Assembly (NCBI GenBank): GCA_017456585.1
Contig: JAFTJD010000067.1
Coordinates: forward strand, 1 to 47,801
Direction: 5' to 3'
Origin: Lachnospiraceae bacterium
GTDB taxonomy: Bacteria > Bacillota > Clostridia > Lachnospirales > Lachnospiraceae
DNA length: 47,801 nucleotides
Below, in pieces: positions 25,239 to 35,176 of the stretch. Both the position numbers and the translations under genes were made by a program. A model generated the notes under the pieces. It worked only from the letters and a program-made list of their open reading frames with translations, did not search any database and was not told the DNA's origin. The stretch's first letter is position 1. Every line of letters begins with the position of its first letter.

Positions 25239-26921
25239 CTAATTATGAAAATATGCTGCCGATTTATCCAATTCCTGTGCGACACGATTCATCTTCTCAC
25301 AGTTATCATTAACTACATTAACTTCTTCGATAATCTCTCTTACATGTGCACTTACTTCTTCGTTACTTGCATAGTTCTCTTCACTTATAGCATTAAGATT
25401 CTGCACATTATCTATAACTATTTCTTTGTAATTGGTTAAGTTATCTGTCTTACTTGCAATATCCTTAATCTTAGCAGCAGATTCACTGATACCCTGGCTA
25501 AGTTCCTCGTACTTACTGCTAGCCCTTGTAATACTCTCCTGCTCCTCTACTATAAGCTCGGAAATACCTGTAGCTAATTCAACAGAGGTTCTTGACTTGT
25601 CAATAATAGTCTGTGCAAGATTCTTAATCATCTCTGCACCTTCAGCACTCTGCGCAGACAAGGTTCCGATCTCACCTGCAACTACTGCAAAGCCTCTTCC
25701 TGCTTCGCCTGCTCTTGCTGCTTCAATAGAAGCATTAAGACTGAGAAGACTTGTCTGATCTGCAATTGATAAAATTAAACTTACAGCCTTATCTATTTCT
25801 TCAATAGAATCATTAGTAGCCTTAATCTGGGTAAGAATCTCGTTAACTGCTGCAACTGACTTATGGCTGTTCTGCATGATTATGTCCATATCTTCCTTAG
25901 CAGCATCATTCGCCTTAAGAATATTACCCGATGTATTATAAAGATGCTCAACATCCTCAGATATATCATTGATTTCTCTATCCATCTCAAACATCTGAGT
26001 GTTGATATCCTGAACGTTCTCTGTCATACTCGCCGCAGTAACTGATAACTCTTCCATGGCGTTATTAATCATCTTAGCACGTTCCGCACTACTTCCGCTA
26101 AGTTCAGTAACACTACTGATACTCTCTCCAAGTTCTGTAGAAACTGTCTTAACCTTACCGATAACCTCTGATACATTCTTCTGCATGAGCTCTGTTGCCT
26201 TAAGAAGCATATCCATCTCCTTTAATGAGCTACTTTCATCTGACTGTATATTAAGGTCACCCTGTGATAAAGCGTTAACACTCTTACCAACAGCATTAAC
26301 AGATTTAACCATGCCACGGCTACAAAGCAATGCCACTACCGCAAAAGCTCCCGCCATAGCAACGCCCAGTAATACGAATCTCATTAAGCTACCGGAAATA
26401 GCATCTGTAACTACAGTCTTCACCTGTCCTGCAAAAGCCATCGCAACCAACTCACCGTCAGTTATAATCGGCATAAAATATCCAAAATAGGCTTTACCGT
26501 TTATCATTACGGTAGGCTCGAAATATCCCTTCTCCAATTCCGCTCTGTCTGCCTCAAAATCCTTGTCAAATGCTATATCTTTAACACGATAATCATTATC
26601 ATTTCTTATAGAGGATGCACATGTTGCATTCTCATATACAATAGCCATATCGATATTCTTCTCTTTAAGGCTATCCAGATATTCGTAATAAGCTATCTCA
26701 TTAACCGGTGAAATCTTGTTACCACTACAATGTGAAGCTAATATATTGGAAGCTACATATAACGTATCCTCTACCTGCTTCTCAAGATTGCTCTTAGTTG
26801 TAAATACTGATACCCCACAAATTATAGCTGTTGACAATATCAACGGAACGATAGATATTATCATAAGCATTCCCCGTACTTTAAGTTTCGATTTAGTTCT
26901 CTTACTTTCATCTTTTTTCAT
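25239..26921 (-). CDS. Methyl-accepting chemotaxis protein with extracellular Cache-type domain
   Basis: The product is about 560 residues from [13 protein letters not shown] membrane helix (about 20-42) is followed by an extracellular domain of about 145 residues with the single-Cache feature [11 protein letters not shown] and [12 protein letters not shown] second helix and a HAMP-like linker come next. The cytoplasmic signalling tip reads [20 protein letters not shown] and [15 protein letters not shown]. It relays ligand sensing to CheA/CheW. The frame is open to 26993, but AAAGGAG precedes the ATG at 26919-26921. It sits between the permease gene and a sugar-binding lipoprotein, so the attractant is probably the same sugar. 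Confidence 0.93.
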   Translation of the reverse strand: MKKDESKRTKSKLKVRGMLMIISIVPLILSTAIICGVSVFTTKSNLEKQVEDTLYVASNILASHCSGNKISPVNEIAYYEYLDSLKEKNIDMAIVYENATCASSIRNDNDYRVKDIAFDKDFEADRAELEKGYFEPTVMINGKAYFGYFMPIITDGELVAMAFAGQVKTVVTDAISGSLMRFVLLGVAMAGAFAVVALLCSRGMVKSVNAVGKSVNALSQGDLNIQSDESSSLKEMDMLLKATELMQKNVSEVIGKVKTVSTELGESISSVTELSGSSAERAKMINNAMEELSVTAASMTENVQDINTQMFEMDREINDISEDVEHLYNTSGNILKANDAAKEDMDIIMQNSHKSVAAVNEILTQIKATNDSIEEIDKAVSLILSIADQTSLLSLNASIEAARAGEAGRGFAVVAGEIGTLSAQSAEGAEMIKNLAQTIIDKSRTSVELATGISELIVEEQESITRASSKYEELSQGISESAAKIKDIASKTDNLTNYKEIVIDNVQNLNAISEENYASNEEVSAHVREIIEEVNVVNDNCEKMNRVAQELDKSAAYFHN

Positions 26922-26958
26922 AAGTATCAGCTCCTTTACAATTTCTAACAGATATACA

Positions 26959-26996
26959 CAAATGGCAGTCGCTACCTTCTTAACGATTGCCATTTG
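26959..26996 (-). promoter_or_regulatory. Intercistronic hairpin between permease and chemoreceptor genes
   Basis: CAAATGGCA-TCG and CGA-TGCCATTTG pair as a 13-bp stem with one mismatch on the minus strand. No U-tract follows, so partial termination or mRNA processing is more likely than full termination. Confidence 0.5.
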
Positions 26997-27062
26997 CTAT
27001 TACCTGTATTATACCTTATTTTCGCTTATGTTTCAACATTTAATTAGTCGTTTAAGCAGTCA

Positions 27063-28121
27063 TCAACCGTCACTTTTGGCCACTGAAGATGATTTTCGAG
27101 CTGTAACGATACTCTGAATTATGAGGAATATACAAAGCATTGCTGCAACCGTAATTCCGGTCCACCACGCCTCGTCAAATCCCATAGATGAAACTATATC
27201 TTTAATTGTACTAAGTGAAAGTACTCCAAATAATGCACCAACTATATTACCAACACCACCGCTTAACATGGTACCGCCGATAATGGATGCTGCGATTGCG
27301 TTCATTTCCATACCACTTGCATGTGACGGTGAACCTGAACCTACATGAAGGAAATATACAAAACCGCCTATACCTGCAAGAAGTCCGCATATTACATGTG
27401 CTGTGAACTTAGTTCTCTTTACATTTATACCTAACATGAGTGCACTCTGGTTATTGTCACCTACTGCGTAGAACTTACGTCCTGTTTTGCTCCATCTAAG
27501 CACACAAAACAGTATCACTACAACCAATATCGCCACAACAACACCTATCTCAATATATGCCGGAATAAACTTGCCATGCTTATTAAGAGTTCCGAATATC
27601 TCAGGCATGATTATTCTTGTGTCTTTTAACTTAACAAAACCTTCATGCGCAACATTAAACTGCGTAGCATTAACTATAGTCGTCATACCTCTTGCAAAGA
27701 ACATTCCCGCAAGAGTAACTATAAATGGCTGAATCTCAAGATAAGCCACCAAAAATCCCTGAATAAGACCAAAAGCAAGACCTATACCTAAAGCAAGTAA
27801 TACGGCTTCAAGAATCGAACCGCCGTTATGGTCAAGGTGAACTGCACAGCTCATACTTACAAGTGCAACCACACCACCTACGGATATATCAATTCCGCCG
27901 GTAATCATTACAAGTGTCATTCCGCATGAAACTATAATCAAGGCCGCATTCTGATTAAGCATGTTAAAGAATGCCTGAGGTTTTAAGAATCCTTCTCCAA
28001 GGAATAACACAGCCGCCAAATACATTGCAACAAATACAACTATTGTAATGGTCAACAACAGGTTGGTATCCGTCATCTTTGACTTCTTAGCAGCTCCCAT
28101 AGACTTTTTAAGGAATGCCAT
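27063..28121 (-). CDS. yjfF: Sugar ABC transporter permease, YjfF-like
   Basis: The product is about 352 residues from MAFLKKSMGAAKKSK with eight to ten membrane helices and the BPD_transp_2 pattern: GMTLVMITGGIDISVGGVVAL, AYLEIQPFIVTLAGMFFARG, and ASIIGGTMLSGGVGNIVGAL (each a conserved block). In E. coli, YtfQRT-YjfF imports galactofuranose; the substrate here could be that or another furanose. AAGGAGG precedes the ATG at 28119-28121, one base after the stop of the ytfT-like gene. Confidence 0.9.
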   Translation of the reverse strand: MAFLKKSMGAAKKSKMTDTNLLLTITIVVFVAMYLAAVLFLGEGFLKPQAFFNMLNQNAALIIVSCGMTLVMITGGIDISVGGVVALVSMSCAVHLDHNGGSILEAVLLALGIGLAFGLIQGFLVAYLEIQPFIVTLAGMFFARGMTTIVNATQFNVAHEGFVKLKDTRIIMPEIFGTLNKHGKFIPAYIEIGVVVAILVVVILFCVLRWSKTGRKFYAVGDNNQSALMLGINVKRTKFTAHVICGLLAGIGGFVYFLHVGSGSPSHASGMEMNAIAASIIGGTMLSGGVGNIVGALFGVLSLSTIKDIVSSMGFDEAWWTGITVAAMLCIFLIIQSIVTARKSSSVAKSDG

Positions 28122-28122
28122 A

Positions 28123-29241
28123 TTATGCGACCTCCTTTCTTTCTGCAGCCGCCTTTGCCTTAAGCTTAGCAAAGAATGCCTTTGTTTTATTTCTTACTGC
28201 CGGTGCACTTACGATAACAAGTACGATTACAACGATAGCCTTGTATGCTGAAAGTGCCGTAGACTCTATCTTATATGCATAAAGCGTGGTTGTAAGTATC
28301 TGAATTATGTATGCTCCTATAATAGAAGCTGCCATATTGAACTTACCACCGCCGAGTGCATTACCACCGAGTGCAACTGCGAGAATCGCATCCATCTCTA
28401 TGTCCTGTGCGATAACAGAATAAGTGATACCCGATACACGGCTTACCTTAATCAAACCACATACAGCTGTACAAAGTCCAAGAATTACGAATGTAAGAAA
28501 CTTAATAAATATCGGATTAATACCATTAAGCTTTGATGAACTCTCATTGATACCTACTGCCTGTGAATATAATCCAAGGTTAGTAAACTTAAGTAAAAGT
28601 GCCATAAGCACGATACAGATTACCGTAATAATAAACGGTGTAGGAATAGGAATTCCCGGTATAAAACCACCTATATATCCGAAGCTCGGATCTGATACGG
28701 TTGGTAACTGGTTATTATTAATCCATGCTGCTATAGAACGTCCTGCAGTGAAAAGAATAAGTGTAGCTACCATCGGCTGAATCTTAAATATGGATACCAG
28801 CGCACCATTAAATGCACCAAATGCCATCGAAGCAACGCATGCAACCAAAAATGCCACAAGAACTATTCCAAAGCTTGCGCTGTCTGCTTTCGCATCAGTT
28901 CCGCACACTATTCTAAGAATAATACTTCCTGCTATAGCAATGGTTGCGCCAACACTTATATCCTGTCCGCCTGATGCAGCCGTAACAAGTGTCATACCAA
29001 GAACCAATATTGCAAGCTCTGAACCATTATTAAGAATGGTAATAAGATTACCCGAAAGAACCGGATTACCTGCACTGTTCCTTGTCAGTTCAATGCTGAA
29101 AAATCCCGGATCAACTATAAGGTTAAATAAAAGCAACACCAATACCGCCGCTATCGGAATAAAGATCTGTCGTTTAAAAATCTTTCCAAACAGCTCCGAT
29201 ACGTTTGGTTTGTTCTTTTTCTTAGTATCTGCTGTTGTCAT
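28123..29241 (-). CDS. ytfT: Sugar ABC transporter permease, YtfT-like
   Basis: The 372-residue inner-membrane protein shows the same permease blocks as its partner: GMTLVTAASGGQDISVGATI, FKIQPMVATLILFTAGRSIA and VALGGNALGGGKFNMAASII. It should form the heterodimeric pore with the YjfF-like protein. Its start overlaps the end of the ATPase gene by 4 nt (ATGA), which implies coupled translation. Confidence 0.92.
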   Translation of the reverse strand: MTTADTKKKNKPNVSELFGKIFKRQIFIPIAAVLVLLLFNLIVDPGFFSIELTRNSAGNPVLSGNLITILNNGSELAILVLGMTLVTAASGGQDISVGATIAIAGSIILRIVCGTDAKADSASFGIVLVAFLVACVASMAFGAFNGALVSIFKIQPMVATLILFTAGRSIAAWINNNQLPTVSDPSFGYIGGFIPGIPIPTPFIITVICIVLMALLLKFTNLGLYSQAVGINESSSKLNGINPIFIKFLTFVILGLCTAVCGLIKVSRVSGITYSVIAQDIEMDAILAVALGGNALGGGKFNMAASIIGAYIIQILTTTLYAYKIESTALSAYKAIVVIVLVIVSAPAVRNKTKAFFAKLKAKAAAERKEVA

Positions 29242-30755
29242 TTACTTTCACCTCCGGCTATAGTACTCATAATTTTACTCTGGTTCATATCATCACCCGA
29301 AACCTCACCTACAACCTTACGATCTCTCATAACTACAAGTCGTGAGCAGGTTCTGAGCATCTCATCTGTTTCTGAAGAAATAAATGTAATACTCATACCC
29401 TCTGACGCAAGCTTAAGAACCAGCTTCTGTATATCTATCTTAGTTCCGATATCAATACCTCTGGTAGGTTCATCAAGAATAAGATATTCCGGATGGGTTA
29501 ACAACCAGCGTGCAAGAATCGCCTTCTGCTGATTACCACCCGAAAGTGATTTAATCGGCGTATCAGCTGAGGCTGTCTTAATTTCCAATAATTTAATATA
29601 TTCTTCTGCAAACTTATTAGCTTCTGCTTTTGAAAGTGGCTTAAAGAAGCCTTTCAAAACCTGAAGTGCAAGTATAATATTCTCTCTTACAGAAAGGTCT
29701 CCGATAATTCCGTCACGCTTACGATCCTCCGGCAAATATGCAATACCATTCTTCATCGCATCGATTGGTTTATTAATCTTAATAACCTTTCCATCCTTTT
29801 TAACTGTACCGCTAACTACCTTATCTGCACCAAAGATAGCACGGACGCACTCACTACGGCCCGAGCCGAGAAGCCCTGTAAAGCCGTTAACCTCGCCCTT
29901 ATTGATATAGAAATCAAAAGGCTTAATTCCGGAAACACTCGCAAGTCCTTCGACCTCAAGCACATGCTTACCGGCATCCTCTTTATCGTATACGAGACTG
30001 GTATCTTTAATCTCCGTAGTATCATCAAGCTCTTTACCAAGCATCTTGGCAACCAGCTTAACTCGCGGAAGATCCTTAATCTCATATTCTCCTACTAACT
30101 GACCATCTCTGAGAACAGTTATCTTATCACACACCTCATACACCTGATCAAGGAAATGCGTAACGAAAATAATACCTACGCCTCTGCTCTTTAAGTCTCT
30201 CATAAGCTTAAACAGCTTAGCAACCTCTTGCTCATCAAGTGATGATGTAGGCTCATCAAGAATGAGAACCTTACAATCCATATCAACAGCTCTTGCAATA
30301 GCAACCATCTGCTGAACTGCCAATGAACAACTTCCAAGCTGCTGTGTTGCCTTGGCCGGTATATCAAGTGACTCAAGAATCGCATCTGCGTCTTTATTTA
30401 ATTTTCTCCAATTTACACCTATACCATTTAATCTTCCTATGTACATATTCTCTGCAACCGAAAGCTTAGGGCAAAGTGTTATCTCCTGATAAACAGTACT
30501 TATACCAAGCTTCTGTGCATCCTGTGGTGAATGTATCGCCACCGCTTTATCCTTACCCTTCAAGAAAATCTGACCCTCGTCTTTTTCATAAACGCCGGTC
30601 AAAACCTTAATAAGAGTTGATTTACCCGCACCGTTTTCACCCATAAGTGCATGGATTTCACCTTCACAAAGTGTAAAATCCACATTCTGCAGCGCACGAA
30701 CTCCGGGAAAGTATTTATGAATATTTCTCATTTCTAATACTACATTATCTTTCAC
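29238..30755 (-). CDS. ytfR: Sugar ABC transporter ATPase, YtfR-like
   Basis: The 505-residue protein holds two fused ABC domains. The first has GENGAGKSTL (Walker A, about 37-46), LAVQQMVAIARAVD in place of a canonical signature and LILDEPTSSLD. The second has the degenerate P-loop GLLGSGRSEC near residue 285, LSGGNQQKAILARWLLT and LILDEPTRGID. This asymmetry is normal for the sugar subclass (RbsA, MglA, YtfR). It energises import through the two permeases that follow in the operon. Confidence 0.94.
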   Translation of the reverse strand: MKDNVVLEMRNIHKYFPGVRALQNVDFTLCEGEIHALMGENGAGKSTLIKVLTGVYEKDEGQIFLKGKDKAVAIHSPQDAQKLGISTVYQEITLCPKLSVAENMYIGRLNGIGVNWRKLNKDADAILESLDIPAKATQQLGSCSLAVQQMVAIARAVDMDCKVLILDEPTSSLDEQEVAKLFKLMRDLKSRGVGIIFVTHFLDQVYEVCDKITVLRDGQLVGEYEIKDLPRVKLVAKMLGKELDDTTEIKDTSLVYDKEDAGKHVLEVEGLASVSGIKPFDFYINKGEVNGFTGLLGSGRSECVRAIFGADKVVSGTVKKDGKVIKINKPIDAMKNGIAYLPEDRKRDGIIGDLSVRENIILALQVLKGFFKPLSKAEANKFAEEYIKLLEIKTASADTPIKSLSGGNQQKAILARWLLTHPEYLILDEPTRGIDIGTKIDIQKLVLKLASEGMSITFISSETDEMLRTCSRLVVMRDRKVVGEVSGDDMNQSKIMSTIAGGESK

Positions 30756-30782
30756 CAGTCTTATCTCCTCTCCCTATTAAAC

Positions 30783-30824
30783 AAGCGTGGAGCAAGCGTA
30801 CAAATCTTACGCTGCGCCACGCTT
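30783..30824 (-). terminator. Hairpin between the binding-protein and ATPase genes
   Basis: AAGCGTGG-GCAGCGTA pairs with TACGC-TGC-CCACGCTT on the minus strand, followed by TTGTTTAAT. A stable hairpin after a binding-protein gene is the usual way to keep its mRNA more abundant than that of the downstream transporter subunits. Partial termination or 3'-end protection are both possible. Confidence 0.65.
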
Positions 30825-30858
30825 ATAATTAACAATTATTATACTATCAAGTTATAAA

Positions 30859-31830
30859 TTAGATTCCGTAGTTATCAACATCAGCCTGTGTAATTGTAGC
30901 TGCGTCAAATCCCTTCTCGTCTAAGATAATAGTCTTCTCTGTAATTGTCTCGCCTTTTTGAAGCTTCTGGATGATATCGTGGATATATGTAGCCTGGAAA
31001 GGATTACACTGTCCATCATAGTTCCAGTTCTTAGCGAGTAACTCTTCAAGTGCCCACTTGTTGCAGTCAAAGCCCATGATGATTACGTCTTTACCAACAC
31101 CGTGTGAGATACCTGCTGCATCGAGAGCTGCTACAGCACCCTTAGCCATATCGTCGTTCTCTGCGTAGATAACGTTGAATGACTGCTTAGAGTCGATAAC
31201 TGACTGAACGATCTGCTGTGCCTTCTCTGCACTCCACTCAGCTGTCTGCTGCTTAACGATTGTCCATCCTAACTCCTTAGCTGTTGCATCAAGAGCACCT
31301 GAACGTCCGATCTGAGCTGCTGAACCCATAACACCCTGAAGGTGGATAATCTTATACTCTTTAAGAGCCTGGCCCTTTAACCAATTAACTGCTGTCTCGC
31401 CTTCCTTAGCCATATCAGAAACTATAGAAGCTTCGTAAAGACTAGGATCTGCATCGATTGTACGGTCAAATAAGATAACCTTGATTCCGGCTGCCTTAGC
31501 ATCCTTTAATACTGTATCCCAACCTGATGTACCTGCTGCTGAAAGAAGAAGGTAATCAACTTCATCCTGGATGAACTTCTGCGCTGCTGCGATCTGCTCA
31601 TCATTCTTAAGGCTGTATGCGTATGATGCTTTATAACCATTAGCTTCTGTAAACATTTCCTGCATTGATCTATCGTTTGCTGTACGATATCCTGACTCAT
31701 TAGGGTCATTGTTGATGATACCAACTTTAATTAAGCCGTCATCTTCTTTCTTGTCGCCTGACTTACATGCTGTAATGCCTAACATCATCACTACAGCCAC
31801 CATCAAGATTGCTAAAATTCTTTTCTTCAT
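30859..31830 (-). CDS. ytfQ: Sugar ABC transporter binding lipoprotein, YtfQ-like
   Basis: The product is about 323 residues with a lipoprotein signal MKKRILAILMVAVVMMLGIT and Cys22. The type I periplasmic-binding fold shows KVGIINNDPNESGYRTANDR, DYLLLSAAGTSGWDTVLKDA, VILFDRTIDAD and QIGRSGALDATAKELG. It captures the sugar for the YtfR/YtfT/YjfF machinery. GGGAGG precedes the ATG at 31828-31830. It is the first transporter gene after the two-component system and has its own promoter region. Confidence 0.93.
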   Translation of the reverse strand: MKKRILAILMVAVVMMLGITACKSGDKKEDDGLIKVGIINNDPNESGYRTANDRSMQEMFTEANGYKASYAYSLKNDEQIAAAQKFIQDEVDYLLLSAAGTSGWDTVLKDAKAAGIKVILFDRTIDADPSLYEASIVSDMAKEGETAVNWLKGQALKEYKIIHLQGVMGSAAQIGRSGALDATAKELGWTIVKQQTAEWSAEKAQQIVQSVIDSKQSFNVIYAENDDMAKGAVAALDAAGISHGVGKDVIIMGFDCNKWALEELLAKNWNYDGQCNPFQATYIHDIIQKLQKGETITEKTIILDEKGFDAATITQADVDNYGI

Positions 31831-31884
31831 TCTAACATCCTCCCATAACAATTAATTTTCAAAGATTATCTCTTCGATGGTTAG

Positions 31885-31990
31885 ATTATATGTCGAATTA
31901 CTCAAATAATCCATTCAGAATAATCACACAAAGGTTGATTTTTTTATCTTTTTTCTGAAAAAGTTGATTTTCTTATTATGGAAGTTAATT
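31885..31990 (-). promoter_or_regulatory. Regulated promoter of the sugar transporter operon
   Basis: A TATAAT box (31885-31890, minus strand) has no proper -35 at 17 bp, which suggests activator dependence. Upstream lie three direct copies of AAAATYAACYT at about 31931-31942, 31961-31972 and 31981-31992 on the complementary strand. Their spacings are 29 and 21 bp, i.e. on similar faces of the helix, at about -54 to -111. They are candidate binding sites for the AraC-type response regulator encoded just upstream. Confidence 0.55.
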
Positions 31991-31996
31991 TTTCTA

Positions 31997-33469
31997 TTAT
32001 TCGATATTCTCAAGTACCTCGTCATGTGCATTAACATACGGAAGTCTTATAGTTACGGTAGTTCCTTCCGTATAAACGCTTTCTATGGTAAGGCCGTATT
32101 GTTCACCGAAATTAAGCTTGATTCTCTCATTTACATTATAGAGGCCATATATGTCCTTACCTCCGGCAGTCTTGTGTTCAATTCCGTCACGAATCTGTTT
32201 AAGACGCTCGCCTGTCATGCCTATTCCGTCATCCTTAACCTTTAGTTCAAAGTAGTCTTCCTTAAGCTCTCCGATTACATTGATTGTTCCAAGTCCGCGC
32301 TTATTCTTAATTCCGTGATAAAGTGCATTCTCTACCAACGGCTGGATTGTAATCTTCGGAATCCGATATCCGTTAAGTTCAAAAGGTACCTCTATCCTGA
32401 ATCTCAGTATGTCCTGATAACGCATCTTCTGTATTTCAAGATAGTTCTTAACGTGGCTGAGTTCTTCTTCCACAGACACCATATCTTTACCCTGATTAAG
32501 TGACGTTCTGAAAAAGCCCGACAGGTTCTCAACCATCGAAACAACCTTCTGCTGTTCTCCCGATTCAGCAAGCCAAACGATTGCATCCAGGGTGTTGTAC
32601 AGGAAATGCGGATTAATCTGTGCCTGCAGGATTTCAAACTCTGCCTTTCTTAGTCTTTTCTGCTCTATCTTTACCTGCTCCACAAGTTCACATATCTTAT
32701 CTATCATGGCATTGAGAGAATCATTAAGCACACCTACCTCTGCACCTGTTTCAAGGTCAGAGCGCACGCTAAGGTCTCCCTTCGCCACCTGATCCGTTAT
32801 TTCACTAAGCTTGATAATCGGCTTGGTGATACTCTGCGGGATATAATAAGAGGTAAATACAATCAGAATAATTACACATAATGACGCCACTACGGAGCAT
32901 GTAACCATCATGGTAAATACTTTCTGATATTCCGCTCTCTCTGCCTGAATTCCGTGTATCTCATAATAGATATACTGAAAAATCGTTTCTCTAAGCAGCG
33001 AGGTAACTATCTGTATGTCATTTTCCCATATAGTAATGTTCGTCTCATACCGGTTACCTTCTATAAGATTCTGCTCAATACGATTCTTATATACCTCAAG
33101 ATTTCCTATGTACTTCTTGGCACTTTGAAGTCTTTTGATATTATCAGCAGAATATGTAACATCCTCAAGCGCATCTACTATACGTTTGGCATCATCAAGC
33201 ATACTTTGAAGCTTGGATTCCCCTATGCTTTTATTCTCGACAATAAGTAAGTAGGCCTCATAATCGAAATCCTTCTTGAAATCCAGGCTGAATTCGCTGG
33301 CAGCATCTATGGAATCAAGCATTTCCGTGTATTTGCTGTTATTATTCCACATGTTATAGAAGCAAAAAATTACAAGAATAACAATCGGAACCAGCAATAC
33401 AAAATATGAATATCTGATTTTGTCCGTAAGAGTCGAGCTTATATAAAGCCGTCTTAGTTTTTCTTTCAC
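31997..33469 (-). CDS. Sensor histidine kinase, YesM/LytS type
   Basis: The 490-residue protein has a membrane helix at about 20-42, an extracellular helical domain of about 140 residues, a second helix near 185-210, and a HAMP domain (SITKPIIKLSEITDQVAKGD). The kinase core has the phospho-accepting histidine in QINPHFLYNTLDAI, the N-box QPLVENALYHGI and the G-box DDGIGM. It should phosphorylate the neighbouring YesN-type regulator in response to sugar, possibly through contact with a binding protein. Its start overlaps the regulator stop by one base (TAATG). Confidence 0.93.
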   Translation of the reverse strand: MKEKLRRLYISSTLTDKIRYSYFVLLVPIVILVIFCFYNMWNNNSKYTEMLDSIDAASEFSLDFKKDFDYEAYLLIVENKSIGESKLQSMLDDAKRIVDALEDVTYSADNIKRLQSAKKYIGNLEVYKNRIEQNLIEGNRYETNITIWENDIQIVTSLLRETIFQYIYYEIHGIQAERAEYQKVFTMMVTCSVVASLCVIILIVFTSYYIPQSITKPIIKLSEITDQVAKGDLSVRSDLETGAEVGVLNDSLNAMIDKICELVEQVKIEQKRLRKAEFEILQAQINPHFLYNTLDAIVWLAESGEQQKVVSMVENLSGFFRTSLNQGKDMVSVEEELSHVKNYLEIQKMRYQDILRFRIEVPFELNGYRIPKITIQPLVENALYHGIKNKRGLGTINVIGELKEDYFELKVKDDGIGMTGERLKQIRDGIEHKTAGGKDIYGLYNVNERIKLNFGEQYGLTIESVYTEGTTVTIRLPYVNAHDEVLENIE

Positions 33470-35094
33470 TAATCTTCTCCTTCCGTAGCCTTTCCTCCAC
33501 GATATTGGGTAGGTGTCATATTCTGTGTCTTTCTAAACAAATAAGAAAAATAATGTGGGTCCTTATAGCCTACCGCCTGTGCTATTACGCTACTTCTTTT
33601 GTTAGAGCAACGGAGCAGTTCTTTCGCCTTATTCATCCTGTAATCCGTAAGGTATTTAATGAATGTCTGCCCTATCTGCTGACTGAATATCATACTAAGA
33701 TGATTCGGTGAAAAATTAACATGCGATGCAACAAGGTTAAGTGAAAGCTCCTCATTGGCATAGTTGTCCTCTATGTACTTAACTACTTCTTCAACGACAT
33801 CACCATATCTGTTGCTTGCCGCACGGTCTCGTATCTCAAGTGCCTGTTCAATTATTCTGACTATATAGGCTATTGAATTCTGTGCATTAAACAATACTCC
33901 CGATGTCATATCAAGGACTTCTATCTCATCCTTCGACATCTGCTGTATGCTCTCCACAAAATCAACTACGCAGAAATACACATCCATGGTAATGTACTGT
34001 CTGAATATGTTAGATTCCATGACACTCTTGTTGAGGTCCATAAAGAATTCTTCAACAAAATACACAACCTCTCCGCTGACTCCCACTTTAAGGAATTCCT
34101 TAATCTTAGTTCTGTCAATCTGCTTGGTATCTATATTACTTATATTAAAATCATCATTCTCCACATATACGCCTTGTTCCATATTATTGCCGTCAAGAAT
34201 ATGATTTCCTTCAACAAAATATCTGTGTGCAAATGCTCTTCTTGCCTTTTCAAAGGAATTAGGGAGTTCGCTAAGTCTGTTAACCGGTACACCTATACCG
34301 CCGAAATAGCGGACCTCTTTATATTCCGCAAACATCTTCTCAAGCTTATCAATAGACGCATCCTGAAGCTCTCGAAGTTCTTCCACGGAATCCGCCTTAA
34401 AAAGCAAGGCCTTACCCTCAAGATTCCTGTCGAACACAATTATATCCTTGCCATTCTCAAGGTCTTTAAGTCTTTGTTCTATCTCTATCAAATAATTGGA
34501 ATATTCATTATTCGCATGCTCAAGTGACTGTGTTCCCACAAGAAGCATATTAAACCACATGGATGACAGGTCTATCTTAAGCTTATCTGTTATATCAAGA
34601 AGCTCCGGCAATGTCTTATCACCTGTAACGAGATGCTGAAAGAGTTCTCTTCGTTCCTTAAGATAGTTCTCCTTCATCTCGGCAATGTACTTCTGCTTAA
34701 TCTCTTCTTCCTTACGTCTTTCTTCTATCTTGACAGCGAGTGCATCAACCTCTGCCAGAAGCTCATTTCCGCTGATAGGCTTAGAGAGATACTCCGCCAC
34801 TCCTATCTTAATCGCTTCCTTGGCATATTCGAACTTCTCATGTCCGGTGAGAATTATAATCTCAATCCACGGAAATTCCTTCTTAATAAGCTTACTAAGC
34901 GTAAGTCCGTCCATAAAAGGCATCTTGATATCCGTAATAACTATATCGGGCTTAAGCTTCTGTATCATCGGAAATGCAAGTTCTCCATCACTTGCCTCGC
35001 CGCAGAACTCATAACCATGTGCCTGCCAGTCAATCTTATTCTTTATTCCTTCTCTCACGATAAACTCGTCTTCGACCAAAAATATCTTTAACAT
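33469..35094 (-). CDS. Response regulator with AraC-type DNA-binding domain, YesN type
   Basis: The 541-residue protein has an N-terminal receiver domain (phospho-acceptor Asp55 in IVITDIKMPFMDG, acidic pair in LVEDE, Lys in LSKPISG). A central region of about 270 residues follows. The C-terminal AraC domain (about 435-535) has two helix-turn-helix motifs: LNLVASHVNFSPNHLSMIF and SSVIAQAVGYKDPHYFSYLF. It probably activates the sugar transporter operon downstream. It is first in the two-component operon. Confidence 0.94.
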   Translation of the reverse strand: MLKIFLVEDEFIVREGIKNKIDWQAHGYEFCGEASDGELAFPMIQKLKPDIVITDIKMPFMDGLTLSKLIKKEFPWIEIIILTGHEKFEYAKEAIKIGVAEYLSKPISGNELLAEVDALAVKIEERRKEEEIKQKYIAEMKENYLKERRELFQHLVTGDKTLPELLDITDKLKIDLSSMWFNMLLVGTQSLEHANNEYSNYLIEIEQRLKDLENGKDIIVFDRNLEGKALLFKADSVEELRELQDASIDKLEKMFAEYKEVRYFGGIGVPVNRLSELPNSFEKARRAFAHRYFVEGNHILDGNNMEQGVYVENDDFNISNIDTKQIDRTKIKEFLKVGVSGEVVYFVEEFFMDLNKSVMESNIFRQYITMDVYFCVVDFVESIQQMSKDEIEVLDMTSGVLFNAQNSIAYIVRIIEQALEIRDRAASNRYGDVVEEVVKYIEDNYANEELSLNLVASHVNFSPNHLSMIFSQQIGQTFIKYLTDYRMNKAKELLRCSNKRSSVIAQAVGYKDPHYFSYLFRKTQNMTPTQYRGGKATEGED

Positions 35095-35147
35095 CTAATC
35101 CCCCGATTCTAATGCTAAATGCATTTCTTACCAATAAGTTCATCTCC

Positions 35148-35176
35148 ATTGTACACAAAAAAGAGAGGATTATCAA
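35148..35176 (-). promoter_or_regulatory. Promoter of the two-component operon
   Basis: TTGATA (35171-35176) and TACAAT (35148-35153) are 17 bp apart on the minus strand. The -35 box overlaps the outermost arm of palindrome E4, so E4 folding or insertion could influence this promoter. Confidence 0.6.

Noticed and set aside
28790..29263. A 157-codon plus-strand open frame
   Set aside because: It is antisense to the YtfT-like permease gene, with no family resemblance or ribosome-binding site.
34633..35091. A 152-codon plus-strand open frame
   Set aside because: It is antisense to the well-supported response-regulator gene and has no signal for translation.
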